NCBI RefSeq assembly: GCF_036850765.1
Contig: NC_089498.1
Span: 50,209,795 to 50,273,794 of the forward strand
Origin: Saccopteryx bilineata
Lineage: Eukaryota > Chordata > Mammalia > Chiroptera > Emballonuridae
DNA: 64,000 nt
Direction of reading: 5' to 3'
This document shows positions 10,628 through 21,807 of the stretch, piece by piece. The notes beneath the pieces are model-generated. The model saw only the letters and a program-made list of their open reading frames with translations. It had not been told where the DNA came from and ran no database searches. Numbering within the stretch: position 1 is the stretch's first letter; every line of letters begins with the position of its first letter. Both the position numbers and the translations under genes were made by a program.

Positions 10628-11637
10628 TGTTGGGTGAATAAGTGTAAAACCAGTGTAAAACCACCTGGCCTGTGCAGGTTCGCATTTTATTCCTCCTTCT
10701 TTCTGCATGAACTGGTTTCTCCTTCAGCACTCTGTCATCTTGGCTGCTTCTCCTCTCCTCTACATGGCCTTTCTCTGCTCTCCTCCAGCATGGGCTCTTC
10801 TGCCCCATTTTATAGTGTAGAAATAAAACCTTTAATCCAATATACAAACAAGGAAGTCTCTGATACAAAGTCACTTATCTGAGGCATAATGGGATTCCTC
10901 ATAAGAGAGCACCACCCCACATCATGCAACAGTCAAGTGTGTAGGGAAAAGCTTAGTGTTGAGAAGATCTTAATTTAAAGGGTGGGAAAGGCTTAGTCTT
11001 AAAACTAAGCTTTAGGCTATAACAACCCTGCCTGCTTACAGCCTGTCCCCCACATCCAATGCAAACTATAAGTGAGCAAATATATATATCATATTTACAA
11101 AGTTATTTGACCAATAGTAATTTTGTAAAATCTGTTTTTTAGGTTTGCTCGCTGGTATTTTGCATTGGCCTGGGCAGTGCCATGTGCGCGTAGTCTGTGA
11201 AAGGCTGCAGTGCTTGCCCTCAGGGCAGCAGATTGCAAATTGCAGATTACCTTTCTGTTTGGGAGGGGCCATTGTATTGCTAAAGTTTGCTGGAAAAGGG
11301 ATTACTTCCTCAGCCTGTGTTTTGCAGGAAAAGAAGCAGTACAGATGTGGATCTAGAGCTGAGGGGCTTTGGGAACTCTACAGAGGCTGGTGAGGGCCTT
11401 TGATTCTGGGAGGAACTGGAGAAGATTTTCTGGGTTGTGGAATCAGAGAATGCATCAGGGCTTTGGGAACTCTGAATGAGAGGGAAGTGGTCTTCCCTGC
11501 CTCTTTGCTAGTCGGCCGGTATGAAACTTTAATAAACAGAATGCTCCACCATTTTTTAGCTCCACTGTTTCTTTACTGTCTGCCCAAATCCAATGAGAAC
11601 CTACATGGCCACAACAGGAGCAGCCACTGGCTGTACA
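10628..11637 (+). mobile_element. Family S element I, 5' LTR (with nested LTR)
   Basis: Starts TGTTGGGTGAATAAG at 10628, is interrupted by a reverse LTR, and continues from about 11114 to GGCTGTACA at 11637. A primer-binding site follows at once, so this is a 5' LTR rather than a solo LTR. Confidence 0.8.
10643..11113 (-). mobile_element. Family S solo LTR, nested
   Basis: Reverse-oriented LTR of the TGGTCAAATAA subtype (see 11702 and 48015). The target duplication is imperfect, so its ends are uncertain by a few bases. Confidence 0.7.
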
Positions 11638-11639
11638 TC

Positions 11640-11657
11640 TGGCATAGTCGGCAGGAT
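11640..11657 (+). promoter_or_regulatory. Family S primer-binding site for tRNA-Ser
   Basis: TGGCATAGTCGGCAGGAT begins two bases after the LTR end. It matches the complement of the 3' end of tRNA-Ser of the AGA/CGA/TGA type (TGGCGTAGTCGGCAGGAT) at 17 of 18 bases, and the match runs on into the T-arm. Element II has the same site at 55516 with three extra bases. Confidence 0.85.
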
Positions 11658-11701
11658 TTGAATCAGATTGGTATGGAGCTGTAGCCACCCTGGAGGGGTG
11701 C

Positions 11702-12774
11702 TGTAGGTCAAAGAAGTTTGTAAATATGATATATATGTTTGCTTGCTTATAGTTTGCATTGGGTGTGGGAGACAGGCTGTAGGCCAGCAAAGTCATTATA
11801 GACTAAGGCTCAGTTTTAAGACTAAGCTTTTCCTGCCCTTTTAATACTAAGATCTTTTCAAAACTAAGCTTTTTCCCACACCCTTGACTGTTGCATGATG
11901 TGGAGTGGTACACTCTTGTGAGGAATCCTATTTATGCCTCAGAGAAGTGGCTTTGTATCAGAGACTTTATTTGTATATTGGCTTAAAGGTTTTGATTTCT
12001 ACACTATAAAATGGGGCAGACTGGGGGCTTGCTCTCTCAGTTCTTGAAACTAGCATTGCAAGGAGAAGTGGCCAAGATGGTAGAGTGCTAAAGGAGAAGC
12101 TTGTTTGTGCAGAGTTTGTGCACAGAGAAGGAGATGGGGAACAGAGATGAATAAGGCTGGTAAGGTAGACCTTTGATTCTAGGAATACTGAGATAAGTCA
12201 GTGGCTTTGGGAGCCCTGAATGGAAAGGGAAGTGTTTTCCCACTGTGTGTATTTTCTCGCCTGCCAGGTGTGAACCAGGATTTAAAAGGTAATGGCCCGT
12301 CTGACCAGGCGGTGGCGCAGTGGATAGAGCATTGGACTGGGATGCAGAAGACCCAGGTTCGAGACCCTGAGTTCTCCAGCTTGAGCGTGGGCTCATCTGG
12401 TTTGAGCAAGAGCCCACCAGCTTGAACCCAAGGTCGCTGACTCCAGCAATGGGTTACTCGGTCTGCTGAAGGCCCACAGTCAAGGCACATATGAGAAAGC
12501 AATCAATGAACAACTAAGGTGTTGCAACGCACAACGAAAAACTAATGATCGATGCTTCTCATCTCTCTCCGTTCCTGTCTGTCTGTCCCTGTCTATCCCT
12601 CTCTCTGACTCACTCTCTGTCTCTGTAAAAAATAAATAAATAAAAATGTAAAAAAATAAAAGGTAATGGCCCACCAGTTCTTGGCTTCATTGTTTCATTA
12701 CCGTCTGTCCAAATCAAACTTGAATCTGCATGGGTCAGGCAGCTGTGATGGTGGCCGTGGCTACTGGCCATACA
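11702..12774 (+). mobile_element. Family S solo LTR inside element I
   Basis: LTR of the TGTAGGTCAAAGAAGTTTG subtype inserted only about 45 bases past the primer site. Flanks are GGTGC (11697-11701) and GGTGG (12775-12779), one mismatch. It holds a type A SINE. Confidence 0.85.
12299..12657 (+). mobile_element. Type A SINE in nested LTR
   Basis: Target duplication AAAAGGTAATGGCC flanks it at 12285-12298 and about 12658-12671. Confidence 0.9.
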
Positions 12775-12895
12775 GGTGGGGTAGAGGACTGGTTGTTGTT
12801 ATGGTTCCCCATGGCTGTCCTTTTGGGGACTGTGGGCTGGCTATTTTTTACAGATCTGTGAAAGAAAACTGAGAGCTCGGTGCAAGAGGCTGCCC

Positions 12896-13816
12896 TGTTT
12901 TAAAGTACTGCACCTCAGATTCTGAAAGGCACTTCATCAAGTCCATGTAGAGACACCCAGTCCAGATAAGTTTTGAAGAGTTTTATTGAAGGAGGAGATT
13001 TGTTAAATATGCCAGCTGCATACAGCTAACATGGGACAATTGCAGACCCAAATCATGCACCCCGAGTATATTTCAGAGGCTAGTTATATACCCTTTGACT
13101 CATACAGGTTGGGGGGGGCATGATAGCATGACATTATCATTAACAAGATTAATATTTAACAAGATTTATGTTACATTAACAAGATTAACAGTTGTCTAGG
13201 GGATTTACAGAAAACGTTAAAACTTTCAGGGTAATATAATCAAAGACATTCACAAATCCTTTTAGTATCTATCTCTCCTCCTTTGCCTAGAGCAGGGGTA
13301 GTCAACCTTTTATACCTACTGCCCACTTTTGTATCTCTGTTAGTAGTAAAATTTTCTAATCGCCCACTGGTTCCACAGTAATGGTGATTTATAAAAGTTT
13401 GGCAGAATAAATCTTTATAAAACAACTTACTATAGTTAAATCTATCTTTTTACTTATACTTTGCTCCGCTACAGCCCACCATGAAAGCTGGAATGCCCAC
13501 TAGTGGGCAGCAGGGACCAGGTTGACTACCACTGGCCTGGAAGTACACGTTAGTCTTAGATTCCAGGTAGGGAGGGAAAGCTAGGATCAGTGTAAGGTAG
13601 TACATTAATTTGGTCTCCTATTGAAAGCTAAAGGGAGTTCTTTGGGTAACCTTAATCCTTTCAGAGAACTTAAAACCAAATGACTCTAGTCGTCCTTGTA
13701 AGTCAGGAGACTTTTATATTATTTTTCTTCCATTTTCCAAAGAAAGGACAGAAAAGCCTGACCTTTTCCTCCTAGAATATCAATATTAATTTGTAGCTTT
13801 TTGGTACCTTACAACA
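12896..13816 (-). mobile_element. ERV-B solo LTR with TSD GCCC
   Basis: LTR from TGTTTTAAAGTACTG to CCTTACAACA with a perfect 4-bp target duplication GCCC at 12892-12895 and 13817-13820, in the coding part of family S element I. It is related to the ERV-B 3' LTR at 46.2-47.7 kb. It has a TATATAAC box on the minus strand near 13086-13093 and a hAT element within it. Confidence 0.85.
13293..13534. mobile_element. Non-autonomous hAT element
   Basis: Terminal inverted repeats CAGGGGTAGTCAACCT and AGGTTGACTACCACTG. The 8-bp target duplication is GCCTAGAG (13285-13292) and GCCTGGAA (13535-13542), two mismatches. No transposase. Confidence 0.9.
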
Positions 13817-14929
13817 GCCCAAGGTCTGCAAACCAAGCAGCAGCAATAGCAGGAGCTGAAATGGTCATGGGAGAAACATAATTTCCCATGGGAAACATAA
13901 TTTCTGTGGCCATTGAAATGGTCATGGGAGAAAGCGATGTAGATCCTGGAACTAGAGTGAGCACTGGAAAAGGAGCTCGACTGGGTTCGTGAGTTACAGA
14001 TGCAGTCTGAGCACCGATGGCACCTGGAACTAGAACGAGCTCTGGAAAAGGAGGCCAAACAGGTTTGTGAGTTGCAGTTTGCCCTGGAAGTTTAACATTG
14101 GCAGCAGCAGTTGTTGGAGAAACAACTGTGGTTTCAGCTTCAGGCCAAGAGCTGGCAGCTGCAGGAGCCTAAGATGGAGCTATGCTAGCAGAGTGGCTCT
14201 GAGTTGACGGGAGGAGGCATTTACAGCTCCTCTTCTGAGGTTAAGGAGGTTTGGGCTGAAGCTGTTGTCCACAGACTGCAGAAAGTAAAAGCCCAGTAGC
14301 AAAGAGTACCTACTAAGCCCCCAATAGGTTTGCTAAGATTATGGGACATAGGTGTGAATGGCATTATGCTCTCTGGAGCAGAGATGGAGAGGTTGGCCAC
14401 TGTTGCCATGTGCTCCTCCTTGGGGCAGCATCTTCAGAGCTGCCATGACAGCAGGGATAAGGAGGGAGGCCTGAGGCCCTATGTGAACCTAGTTGCCTGT
14501 AATGGACCTTTACCTTGGTGATTTGCACAGACAGCTGAGCTGTCTAATGTGGACTGACTCTTGGACTGTGAATAGAGGGGGGCATTGGCTCCCTTGTTGG
14601 ATGGACATGCCCTTTTGGACAGTATGAGAGACCCTGATGGGTGGCGGCAACTTTAATGGAGGCCCTCCTGCACCAGAATGCACCAAAGACACTTGGAAGG
14701 TTTTTATGGACACAGCCTGAGGCCCTCCCACTTACCGTGGAGTAGGGGGCTAGAGATGGGCCTCCAGTTTGTACTTCGGGCACAGTGCTCAAAGAGACAT
14801 TGTGAAGGGCAATTGTTGAAATTGTATAACTTGTGCTGTTACTATAGTTTGTTTATGTAGTGTATGTAACTCATTCCTTGCACAGGAATACCTGTGGTGT
14901 AGATTGTAAAGCAAGCAAAAGGGGTGGAA

Positions 14930-14957
14930 TGTTGGGCAAATAAGTTTGTAAAATGTG
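14930..14957 (+). mobile_element. Family S element I, start of 3' LTR (truncated)
   Basis: TGTTGGGCAAATAAGTTTGTAAAATGTG follows the polypurine tract and is cut short by another family S LTR starting at 14958. The rest of this 3' LTR is not found downstream. Confidence 0.65.
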
Positions 14958-16028
14958 TGTTGGGCAGATAAAATACGTTAAGCTCACTTTGTTAAAGATG
15001 ACACTGCCCACATGAAAGCCTGTCGCCCAGGTGATTGCTTGGATGGGCGTGATTGTATTAACGTGTGTTGAGGGTGGGCTGTAGGCAGGCAGAATCCTTG
15101 CAATCTGGGGCTTAGTTTTAGGACTAAGCCTTTCCCACCTTTTTTTTCCCTTGTTTTAGTTTTTTCGTTGTTTGTTTTATTTTACAGAGACAGAGAGAGA
15201 GTCAGAGAGAGGGATAGACAGGGACAGACAGACAGGAACAGAGAGATGAGAAGCATCAGTCATTAGTTTTTCGTTGTGCGTTGCAACACCTTAGTTGTTC
15301 ATTGATTGCTTTCTCATATGTGCCTTGACCATGGGCCTTCAGCAGACCGAGTAACCTCTTGCTTGAGCCAGCGACCTTGCGCTCAAGCTGGTGAGCTTTT
15401 GCTCAAGCTGGCGACCTTGGGGTCTCGAACCTGGGTCTTTCGCATCTCAGTCCGATGCTCTATCCACTGTGCCACCGTCTGGTCAGGCCCCATCCTTTTT
15501 GATGTGGGGTGGTGCAATCTCATCATGCCTCAGATAAGTGACTTTGTATTAGAGACTTCCCTATTTTGTATATTGGATTAAAGGTTTTGATTTCTACACT
15601 GTAAAATGGGGGCAGAACGGGAGCTTGCTCTCTCAGTTCCTGAGGTTAGCATTAGAGGAGAGAGCAGAAAAGGAGAGCAGAGAAAGACCATGGGGAGGAG
15701 GCCAGGAGAAGCAGCCAAGATGGCAGAGTGTTGAAGGAGAAGCCAGTTTGTGCAGAGAGGAGATGAGGAACAGCAGTGAATGAGACTGGTGAGGTTGGAA
15801 ACCTTTGATTCTAGGAAACTCAGATAAGTCAGTAGCTTTGTGAACACTGAATGAGTGGGTTTTGGAGCCCAGTGTGTGTGTTTTACTTGCCCGCCAGGTG
15901 CAAGCTAGGATTAAAGCTAATGGCCCATCAGTTCTTGGCTCCGTTGTTTCATCACTGTCTGTCCGAATCCAATGCGAACCTGTATGGGCCAGGCAGCTGT
16001 GATGGTGGCCGCAGCTACTGGCTTTACA
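14958..16028 (+). mobile_element. Family S LTR next to element I
   Basis: From TGTTGGGCAGATAAAATAC to GGCTTTACA, containing a type A SINE at 15139-15488. The flanks ATGTG and TACCA do not match, so it may be a product of recombination between LTRs rather than a simple insertion. Confidence 0.8.
15139..15488 (-). mobile_element. Type A SINE in LTR
   Basis: Rhin-like SINE in reverse orientation with an oligo-T left end and the complement of GCCTGACCAGACGGTGGC at its right end. Confidence 0.9.
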
Positions 16029-16173
16029 TACCATCATCCCAAAATGCAGAGGTGCTGGTCAGGGCACATACAGGAACAGATAATATTTCTGTCTCTCACT
16101 TTCTCTCCTTTCCTCTTTCTCTAGTGTCAGTAAATTTAAAAAAAATTAAGCTTTAAAATAAATAAATAAAACC
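16029..16173 (+). mobile_element. Partial SINE tail
   Basis: GGTGCTGGTCAGGGCACATACAGG, then a CT-rich stretch and AATAAATAAATAAA, as in the 3' half of the tRNA-derived SINEs here. The head is missing. Confidence 0.55.
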
Positions 16174-16545
16174 TGGCTCTGGCTGGTTGGCTCAATGGTA
16201 GAGCATCAGCTCAGCGTGTGGAAGTCCCATGTTCAATTCCTGGTCTCAGCACACAGGAGAAGCAAGCATTGCTTCTTCATTCCTCCTCTTCTTTCTCTCT
16301 CTTTCTTCTTCCCTTGCAGCCATGGCTCAAAAGCTTTGAGCAAATTGGCCCTGGGCATTGAGGATGGCTCCATGGCCTCACCTCAGGCACTAAAATAGCT
16401 TGGCTGCTGAGCAACACAGTAGTGGCCCCAGATGGGCAGAGTATTGCCCTGTAGGGGGCTTGCTGGGTAGATCCAGGTCAGGGTGCATGTGGTAGTCTGT
16501 CTCTTTGTCTCCCTGCCTCTCACCTAATTAAAAACAAACAAACAA
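16174..16545 (+). mobile_element. Type C SINE, diverged
   Basis: GGCTCTGGCTGGTTGGCTCAATGGTAGAGCATCAG head, and the CCATGGCTC...GGCATTGAGGATGGC body of type C, ending in an (AAAC)n tail. Confidence 0.85.
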
Positions 16546-16678
16546 ACAAACAAACAAAAACTAACAATACCTGAACTGGGAAAGCAATGTAGGCATACCT
16601 GTGGACTCACACACTTTCCTGCAGGCACTTTCGTAAGCAGGACAATTCACATTTCAATTGAACAACCATTATGGGTCC

Positions 16679-17246
16679 TGTTGGGCAAATGAGTTGTAAA
16701 ATCTGTATTTTCTGGTTTTGCTCACTCTTATTGTTAAAGATGGTCACTGCTCACATGATGCTCTCACATGATACAGCTAATTGCCTTTCTGCTTGGGAAA
16801 GGGCTTGGTTATACTAATGTGTGCTGGAGGAAGGGGTTGTCCCAGGGAAAAAGTTTTAAAACGAGGAGGTAGGAGGCCATTTTGGGAGAAGGAGAGACCA
16901 CATTGTTACAGAGAAGAGAGAGCCCACATGGTGGCAGAGGAGGCAGGCAGCCAAGATGGAGGCCTGCAGAGAGAAGGAGATGGGAAAAAAAGGTGAATAA
17001 GGATGGTGGGGCCTTTGATTCTAGGAAAACTGGAAATATTTTTCTGGTTGTGGAACCGGAGGAATATGTGAGTGGGTTTTGGTGCCCTGTGTGTTTGTTT
17101 TTACTTGTTGGCCAGTACAAGTCTAGAATAAAAGAAAATGGCCCACCATTTCTTTGCTCCATTGATTCATTACCGTCTCTCCGAATTAAATGAGAACCTG
17201 CAAGAGCCAGGCGGCTGTGATGGTGGCTGTGGCTACTGGCCTTACA
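16679..17246 (+). mobile_element. Family S solo LTR, short subtype
   Basis: A 568-bp LTR from TGTTGGGCAAATGAG to GGCCTTACA. Flanks GGTCC (16674-16678) and GTTCC (17247-17251) differ at one base. It is the uninterrupted model for the LTR split by ERV-A. Confidence 0.9.
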
Positions 17247-17993
17247 GTTCCACAAACAATACCCCTCATTACCCCATTTTATCATTCTTGTATTACACAC
17301 TACCCTGCCTTAGCTGATCTTGTACTATAAGAGATTAAACAGTTGCTGCTAAGCCATTCATTGGTTAATACCTTAGCTTCAAGGGCTATGATGAAAACTT
17401 TTTTGATTCCAATATATTCACTCAATATCTTACATTAAGTAAACTATCAGCAACTATTTGTTGAAAAGATATATGAGAAAAAGTTGCTGGAATTACTGGA
17501 GTACCATTAAAATATCCATTCTTTTTGTCTGCAGTGTTTTTTGAACAGGGGTTGGAAGATAGAGATCATGTGCCTTTTTATGGAATAGGGAATAATAAAT
17601 ACTATAAGACAAAAAAAGAGAAAAGTTGTATGAATGAGTAAGTACATGGCAATAGGACAAATAGACAGTATGGGTAGCTAAAATGTAGAAATTATTTTGT
17701 TTTGCATTTATGCAGTGTAATTATCTTTTCAAACTATTCCATGACAACAATATTTATATCAGGTTAGATGCCTTACTTAAAGTCACCCAACAAGATTTAG
17801 TAGAACCAGTTCCAGAATGTGACTGATAGAAACAGCTATTTTTGTGTTTCTTTTCCTACCCTATTCTTGACAAATGAACAGTGACTTCAAAACTATCACT
17901 TGTAGCTGGGAGTAGAGGATAAATTTTACACATAATACTATAGCAATTACTATGAGTTAACTAATTCCTGGTAATTATATTTTTCTTTTTTTT
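17247..17993. other. Unique DNA, no gene seen
   Basis: AT-rich, without recognised repeats or coding signal. Confidence 0.5.
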
Positions 17994-18010
17994 CTTGTAA
18001 AAAAATTTTT

Positions 18011-18189
18011 TTAAAGACTTTATTTATTCATTTTTTAGAGAGGGGAGAGAGTGGGAGAGAGAGAGAAGGGGGAGGAGCAGGAAGCATCAACTCCCGTATG
18101 TGCTTTGACCAGTTAAGCCCAGGGTTTTGAACCGGCAACCTCAGCATTCCAGGTTGATACTTTATCCACTATGCCACCACAGGTCAGGC
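18011..18189 (-). mobile_element. Type B SINE
   Basis: Reverse orientation, flanked by CTTGTAAAAAAA copies (about 17994 and 18190). Confidence 0.9.
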
Positions 18190-18204
18190 TCTTGTAAAAA
18201 AAAT

Positions 18205-18660
18205 TTTAAATTTTATTTAGAAAATTAAATATAATAAGGTGACATTGATCAGTAAGAGTACGTAGGTTTTTGATAAACATTTCTATAGCATTTGAACTGT
18301 TAATTATGTTGTATAGCCATCACACAAAGTCAAATCATTTTCCATCACTGTATATTTGTCTCTCTTTACACCCTTTTTTCTACCTCTGTCCCACCTCCAC
18401 CTCCCCTTGTTAGCCATTTCACTTTTATCTATGTCCATGAGTCTCAGTTCTATATCCCACATATATGTGAAATCATACAGTTCTTAGCTTTTTCTGATTA
18501 ACTTATTTCACTCAGTATAATATTCTGAAGGCCCATCCATGTTGTCGTAAATGTCACTATGTCATCATTTCTTATGGCTGAGTAGTATTCCATTGTATAT
18601 GTATATGTGGTATTCCAGGTACCACATCTTCTTAATACAATCCTCTATTGTCAACATAAA
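18205..18660 (-). mobile_element. L1 3' end fragment
   Basis: Complement of the L1 3' end: GGTGACATTGATCAGTAAGAGTA, CACACAAAGTC, then CTTATGGCTGAGTAGTATTCCATTG from the ORF2 end. It is collinear with the L1 at 43.07 kb. Confidence 0.85.
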
Positions 18661-18984
18661 AAAAACCTTCCAAATCTGTAAGGATTTTTATGACTTTATT
18701 TGAGCCAAACTGTCAGTAATTGCCAGGAAGCAGAGTTTTTCAACAGATTGAGAAAGTGCACCAAAAAAATGGCAGCCTCACTATTCATTTTATACATCAG
18801 AATCAAAGAGAAAGACACAAGGGGTTACATGAAATTGATTGGTGATAGATTAGGGAGGCGGGAGAAAGCAAAACTGGGAAATACCTAGGATTGAATAAAA
18901 ATAAAAAATGTATATATGGAAACCTCTCTTACATAGAGAAGCACAAGACAGATCAGTTAATTAACGTGATAATAATAACAATCA
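18661..18984. other. Probable old LTR-like repeat, unassigned
   Basis: TTTATGACTTTATTTGAGCC is typical of the reverse complement of an ERV LTR end (AATAAA in antisense). It interrupts the L1. I cannot assign the family. Confidence 0.35.
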
Positions 18985-19183
18985 GCTTGACCTGTGGTGG
19001 CACAGTGCATCAAGCGTCAACTTGGAATGCCAAGGTCACCAGTTTGAAACCCTGAGCTTGCCTGGTCAAGGCACATACAGGAAGCAAATACAGTGAATTG
19101 ATGCTTCCTGTTCTCCCCTATCTCTCTCTTTCTATCTCTCCGCTCTCCAAAATTCAATCAATAAATAAAATTTTAAAAATAGC
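18985..19183 (+). mobile_element. Type B SINE
   Basis: GCTTGACCTGTGGTGGCACAG head and an A-rich tail with AATCAATAAATAAA. Confidence 0.85.
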
Positions 19184-19249
19184 AACCAAAGGGTTTGCTG
19201 GTTCCTGCTCTGGTGGGATGCCTTCCCCGAGGGGGCAGAAAAAGATTAC

Positions 19250-19385
19250 CCCTATGTTTCAAAAACATGTTATCAGGTACATTACTATAGATGCAAAAGG
19301 CAACAGACATGCTTCAAAGCAACAGGTATATGAAAAGATGCTCATCTTCACTAGCTATTTGAGAAATGCAAATCAAAATTAGCTT
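19250..19385 (+). mobile_element. L1 ORF2 fragment, inverted relative to its neighbour
   Basis: GGTATATGAAAAGATGCTCATC through GAAATGCAAATCAAAATTA is sense L1 ORF2 and is the reverse complement of 19898-19960. Confidence 0.75.
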
Positions 19386-19439
19386 TGTTCAGATAGAGAA
19401 TAAGTCCCTAGGTCATGACTGCCCACCATAAACTGCTTT

Positions 19440-20260
19440 TAGTTAAAAAGTTTTGATTTCAGCCCATCCTGTGTGTTTACATTAGGTCCCAGATTCTGTA
19501 AGGATACCAAGCAGGCTTTCCCTGAGTTTGTCAGGTTCAGCATTGGCCCCTTTTTCCTCCACACTTTCAAGGGACACTTTGGTTGTTTCCATGTCTTGGC
19601 CACTGTGAACAATGCTGCAATAAACATGGGGGTGCATGTGTCTTTATGTACCAGTGTTTTCAAGTTTTTGAGGTAGATACCCAGTAGGGGGATTGCTGGG
19701 TCATATGGTAGTTCTATTCTTAATTTTTTTGGGAACCACCATCCTTTCTTCCATAATGATTGTACTAATTTGCATTCCTATTAGCAGTGAGAAATTCACT
19801 GAGGGTTCCTTTTTCTCCACAACCTCTCCAACATTTGTTATTACCTGTCTTGTTGATAATAGCCAATCTAACAGCTGTGAGGTGGTATCTCATTGTAATT
19901 TTGATTTGCATTTCTCAAATAGCTAGTGAAGATGAGCATCTTTTCATATATCTGTTGGCCATTTGTATGTCTTCTTGGGAGAAGTGTCTGTTCAGGTCCT
20001 CTCCCCATTTTTTAATTGGATTGCTTGCTTGTTTGTTGTTGAGCTTTGTGAGTTCTTTATATATTTTGGGTATTAACCCCTAATCAGAGCTGTTGTTTAC
20101 AAAAATCATCTCCCATTTAGTTGGCTGCCTATTTGTTTTGTTTTCAGTTTCTTTTGCTGTGCAGAAGCTTTTTAGTTTGATATAGTCCCATTGATTTATT
20201 TTTGCCTTTACTCCCCTTGCTTTGGGGGTCAAATCCATGAATTGTTCCTGCAAACCAGGG
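19440..20260 (-). mobile_element. L1 ORF2 3' part, broken
   Basis: The minus strand encodes a decayed end of L1 ORF2 (TVAKTWKQPKCP near 19600-19625) and upstream parts to 20260. It is collinear with 43.56-44.25 kb. Stops and shifts throughout. Confidence 0.85.
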
Positions 20261-21034
20261 AATACTGGCCATGACCCCACAGTCTGGCTGCTTTGGTTTA
20301 GTTTCTCCCATCTGCCCCTCTTTCTCAGCACTCCTTCTGGCAGAAGGATACCCAGTCACTCTGGGTACCCTTCAGACAAAATCCAAAGAGCATGAACTTC
20401 CCTCCTCCCTGTCATTTAGTAGAGAAAAAAAACAACAAACCAGTCACTCCAGGTTTGCTCCTCCCCAGAGTCCACCACAAATGTGTTTTATCTTCTTCCC
20501 CACTTTTCAACCCATTCTACCTTTAGTCAATTTGATGCATGGATCTTTCAGGCGCACCTGTGAGCCCAGGTGGGGTTTCTTCTCTGCCTTATAGTTGTTT
20601 AATTTGTTGAAATTTCAAGGGGAAAGATCAGGAGTATGTCTCATGCCACCATTACTTTGATGCCTTTTTTCATATCTATATTTTTCTTACCAGTTTGGGT
20701 TTAGAAAGAGCATGTGACTCAATTCTGGCCACTGAGACATGAAGGTCAGCTTACTGGGAAGTTGGGAAATTTTTTGGTTCTAAGAAAGACAAATGATGGG
20801 GTGATCTGTCAATACAAATGTATTGACTAGACCCTTTATAGGGTGAATGAATTGGAGATCCTATTGAGTCAAAAGAATGTGGCAGTTTGCACAGTAAAAT
20901 ATGCTGAAAGCAAAGAGATGGTATTCAGTGATTGAGATGCTTAAAATGGATATTGGGAAGGTGGTACAGTAGTTGTCATTGATTAAATTAGATTATGAAA
21001 TTAAGAATGTTTAGCCAAGGCAAGTTATAGAATA
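20261..21034. other. Unique DNA, no gene seen
   Basis: Contains a 107-codon frame (20271-20594) that partly overlaps the L1 end. No motif, so I do not call it. Confidence 0.45.
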
Positions 21035-21805
21035 CAGTGATACCTTGGTTTTTGTCAATAATCTGTCTGAAAATAATCGGTGAAATCTAAAACCGACGAA
21101 AACCAAGGCAATGATTTCCATATGAGTCAAAGTAAATCCAATTAATTCATTCTAGACACTCCAAAATACATACCCAAAACACATTTCATAGAGAATAAAT
21201 GTAGTATTTAATGCTGAAAACAGTAAGAAATTATATAAAATGAATATAAAAGACTAATGTAAAGAATAAATGAACATTTAACGTGGCATTTACCTTTCTG
21301 AAGACTCTTCTTGGCGTATGGAAGATGGCAAGGAGGGGAGAGAGAGGTGCAGATATTATTGTTTGAAAGGGGAATCCCCCTCCATAGTGCCTTAAGGTAT
21401 CAAGGCACTATGTGATTTTATCTTACATGCGTTACGTACATTTTGAAACTGAAAAACACAAAATAAACATATTACACCGAACACTGTATACACAGTAATC
21501 ACTTACATGTAATTGTAGTATTAGCACTCACAACCAATTTTAAAAAGCACAAAAAACACTGGAAAGTAATGTAATTGTTTGGCTAGATGCGTGGGGTGAT
21601 GCTCACACAACAAGAAACAACGCCATACTGAGTAGGAGAATGCATGGGTCGCCCTTTGTTTCTGCAAAATTAGCAGCGAGGTCACATGGGCATGTGGACA
21701 AAATCTGAGGCAACCGCCGAAAACCGAGACAAATTTTTCACGGAAAATATCGACAAAACCCGAAACTGACAACAACCGAAGTCAAGAAAAACCAAGGTAT
21801 TACTG
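21035..21805. mobile_element. Tc1/mariner-like non-autonomous element
   Basis: Ends CAGTGATACCTTGGTTTTTG and AAAAACCAAGGTATTACTG form a terminal inverted repeat. TA flanks both sides (21033-21034 and 21806-21807), the hallmark of Tc1/mariner insertion. The 771-bp interior has no transposase. Just inside the ends lie repeated AAACCGA/CGAAAAC units. Confidence 0.8.
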
Positions 21806-21807
21806 TA

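Larger units (their letters stand above)
12775..14195 (+). pseudogene. Broken copy of the family S coiled-coil ORF
   Basis: Reads in parallel with element II's ORF. A hydrophobic stretch (WFPMAVLLGTVGWL) is encoded near 12800-12850. It is followed by the ERV-B solo LTR and then Glu/Leu-rich heptads at 13940-14160, with two diverged repeats of a unit encoding LELE-ALEKE---V-ELQ. In-frame stops and one frameshift make it non-functional. Confidence 0.65.
11638..14929 (+). mobile_element. Family S element I, internal region
   Basis: Visible internal parts are 11638-11701, 12775-12895 and 13817-14929; the rest is later insertions. It is collinear with element II (55514-56603). The coding region homologous to element II's small ORF is broken by stops, for example in the second coiled-coil repeat near 13952. 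A 58-bp duplication (GAAATGGTCATGGGAGAAA repeated) is at 13857-13932. An A/G-rich tract GCAAAAGGGGTGGAA ends at 14929, directly before the 3' LTR, and fits a polypurine tract. Confidence 0.8.

Noticed and set aside
20271..20594. 107-codon plus-strand frame
   Set aside because: Ends in unique DNA, no motif, and starts at the edge of an L1 fragment.
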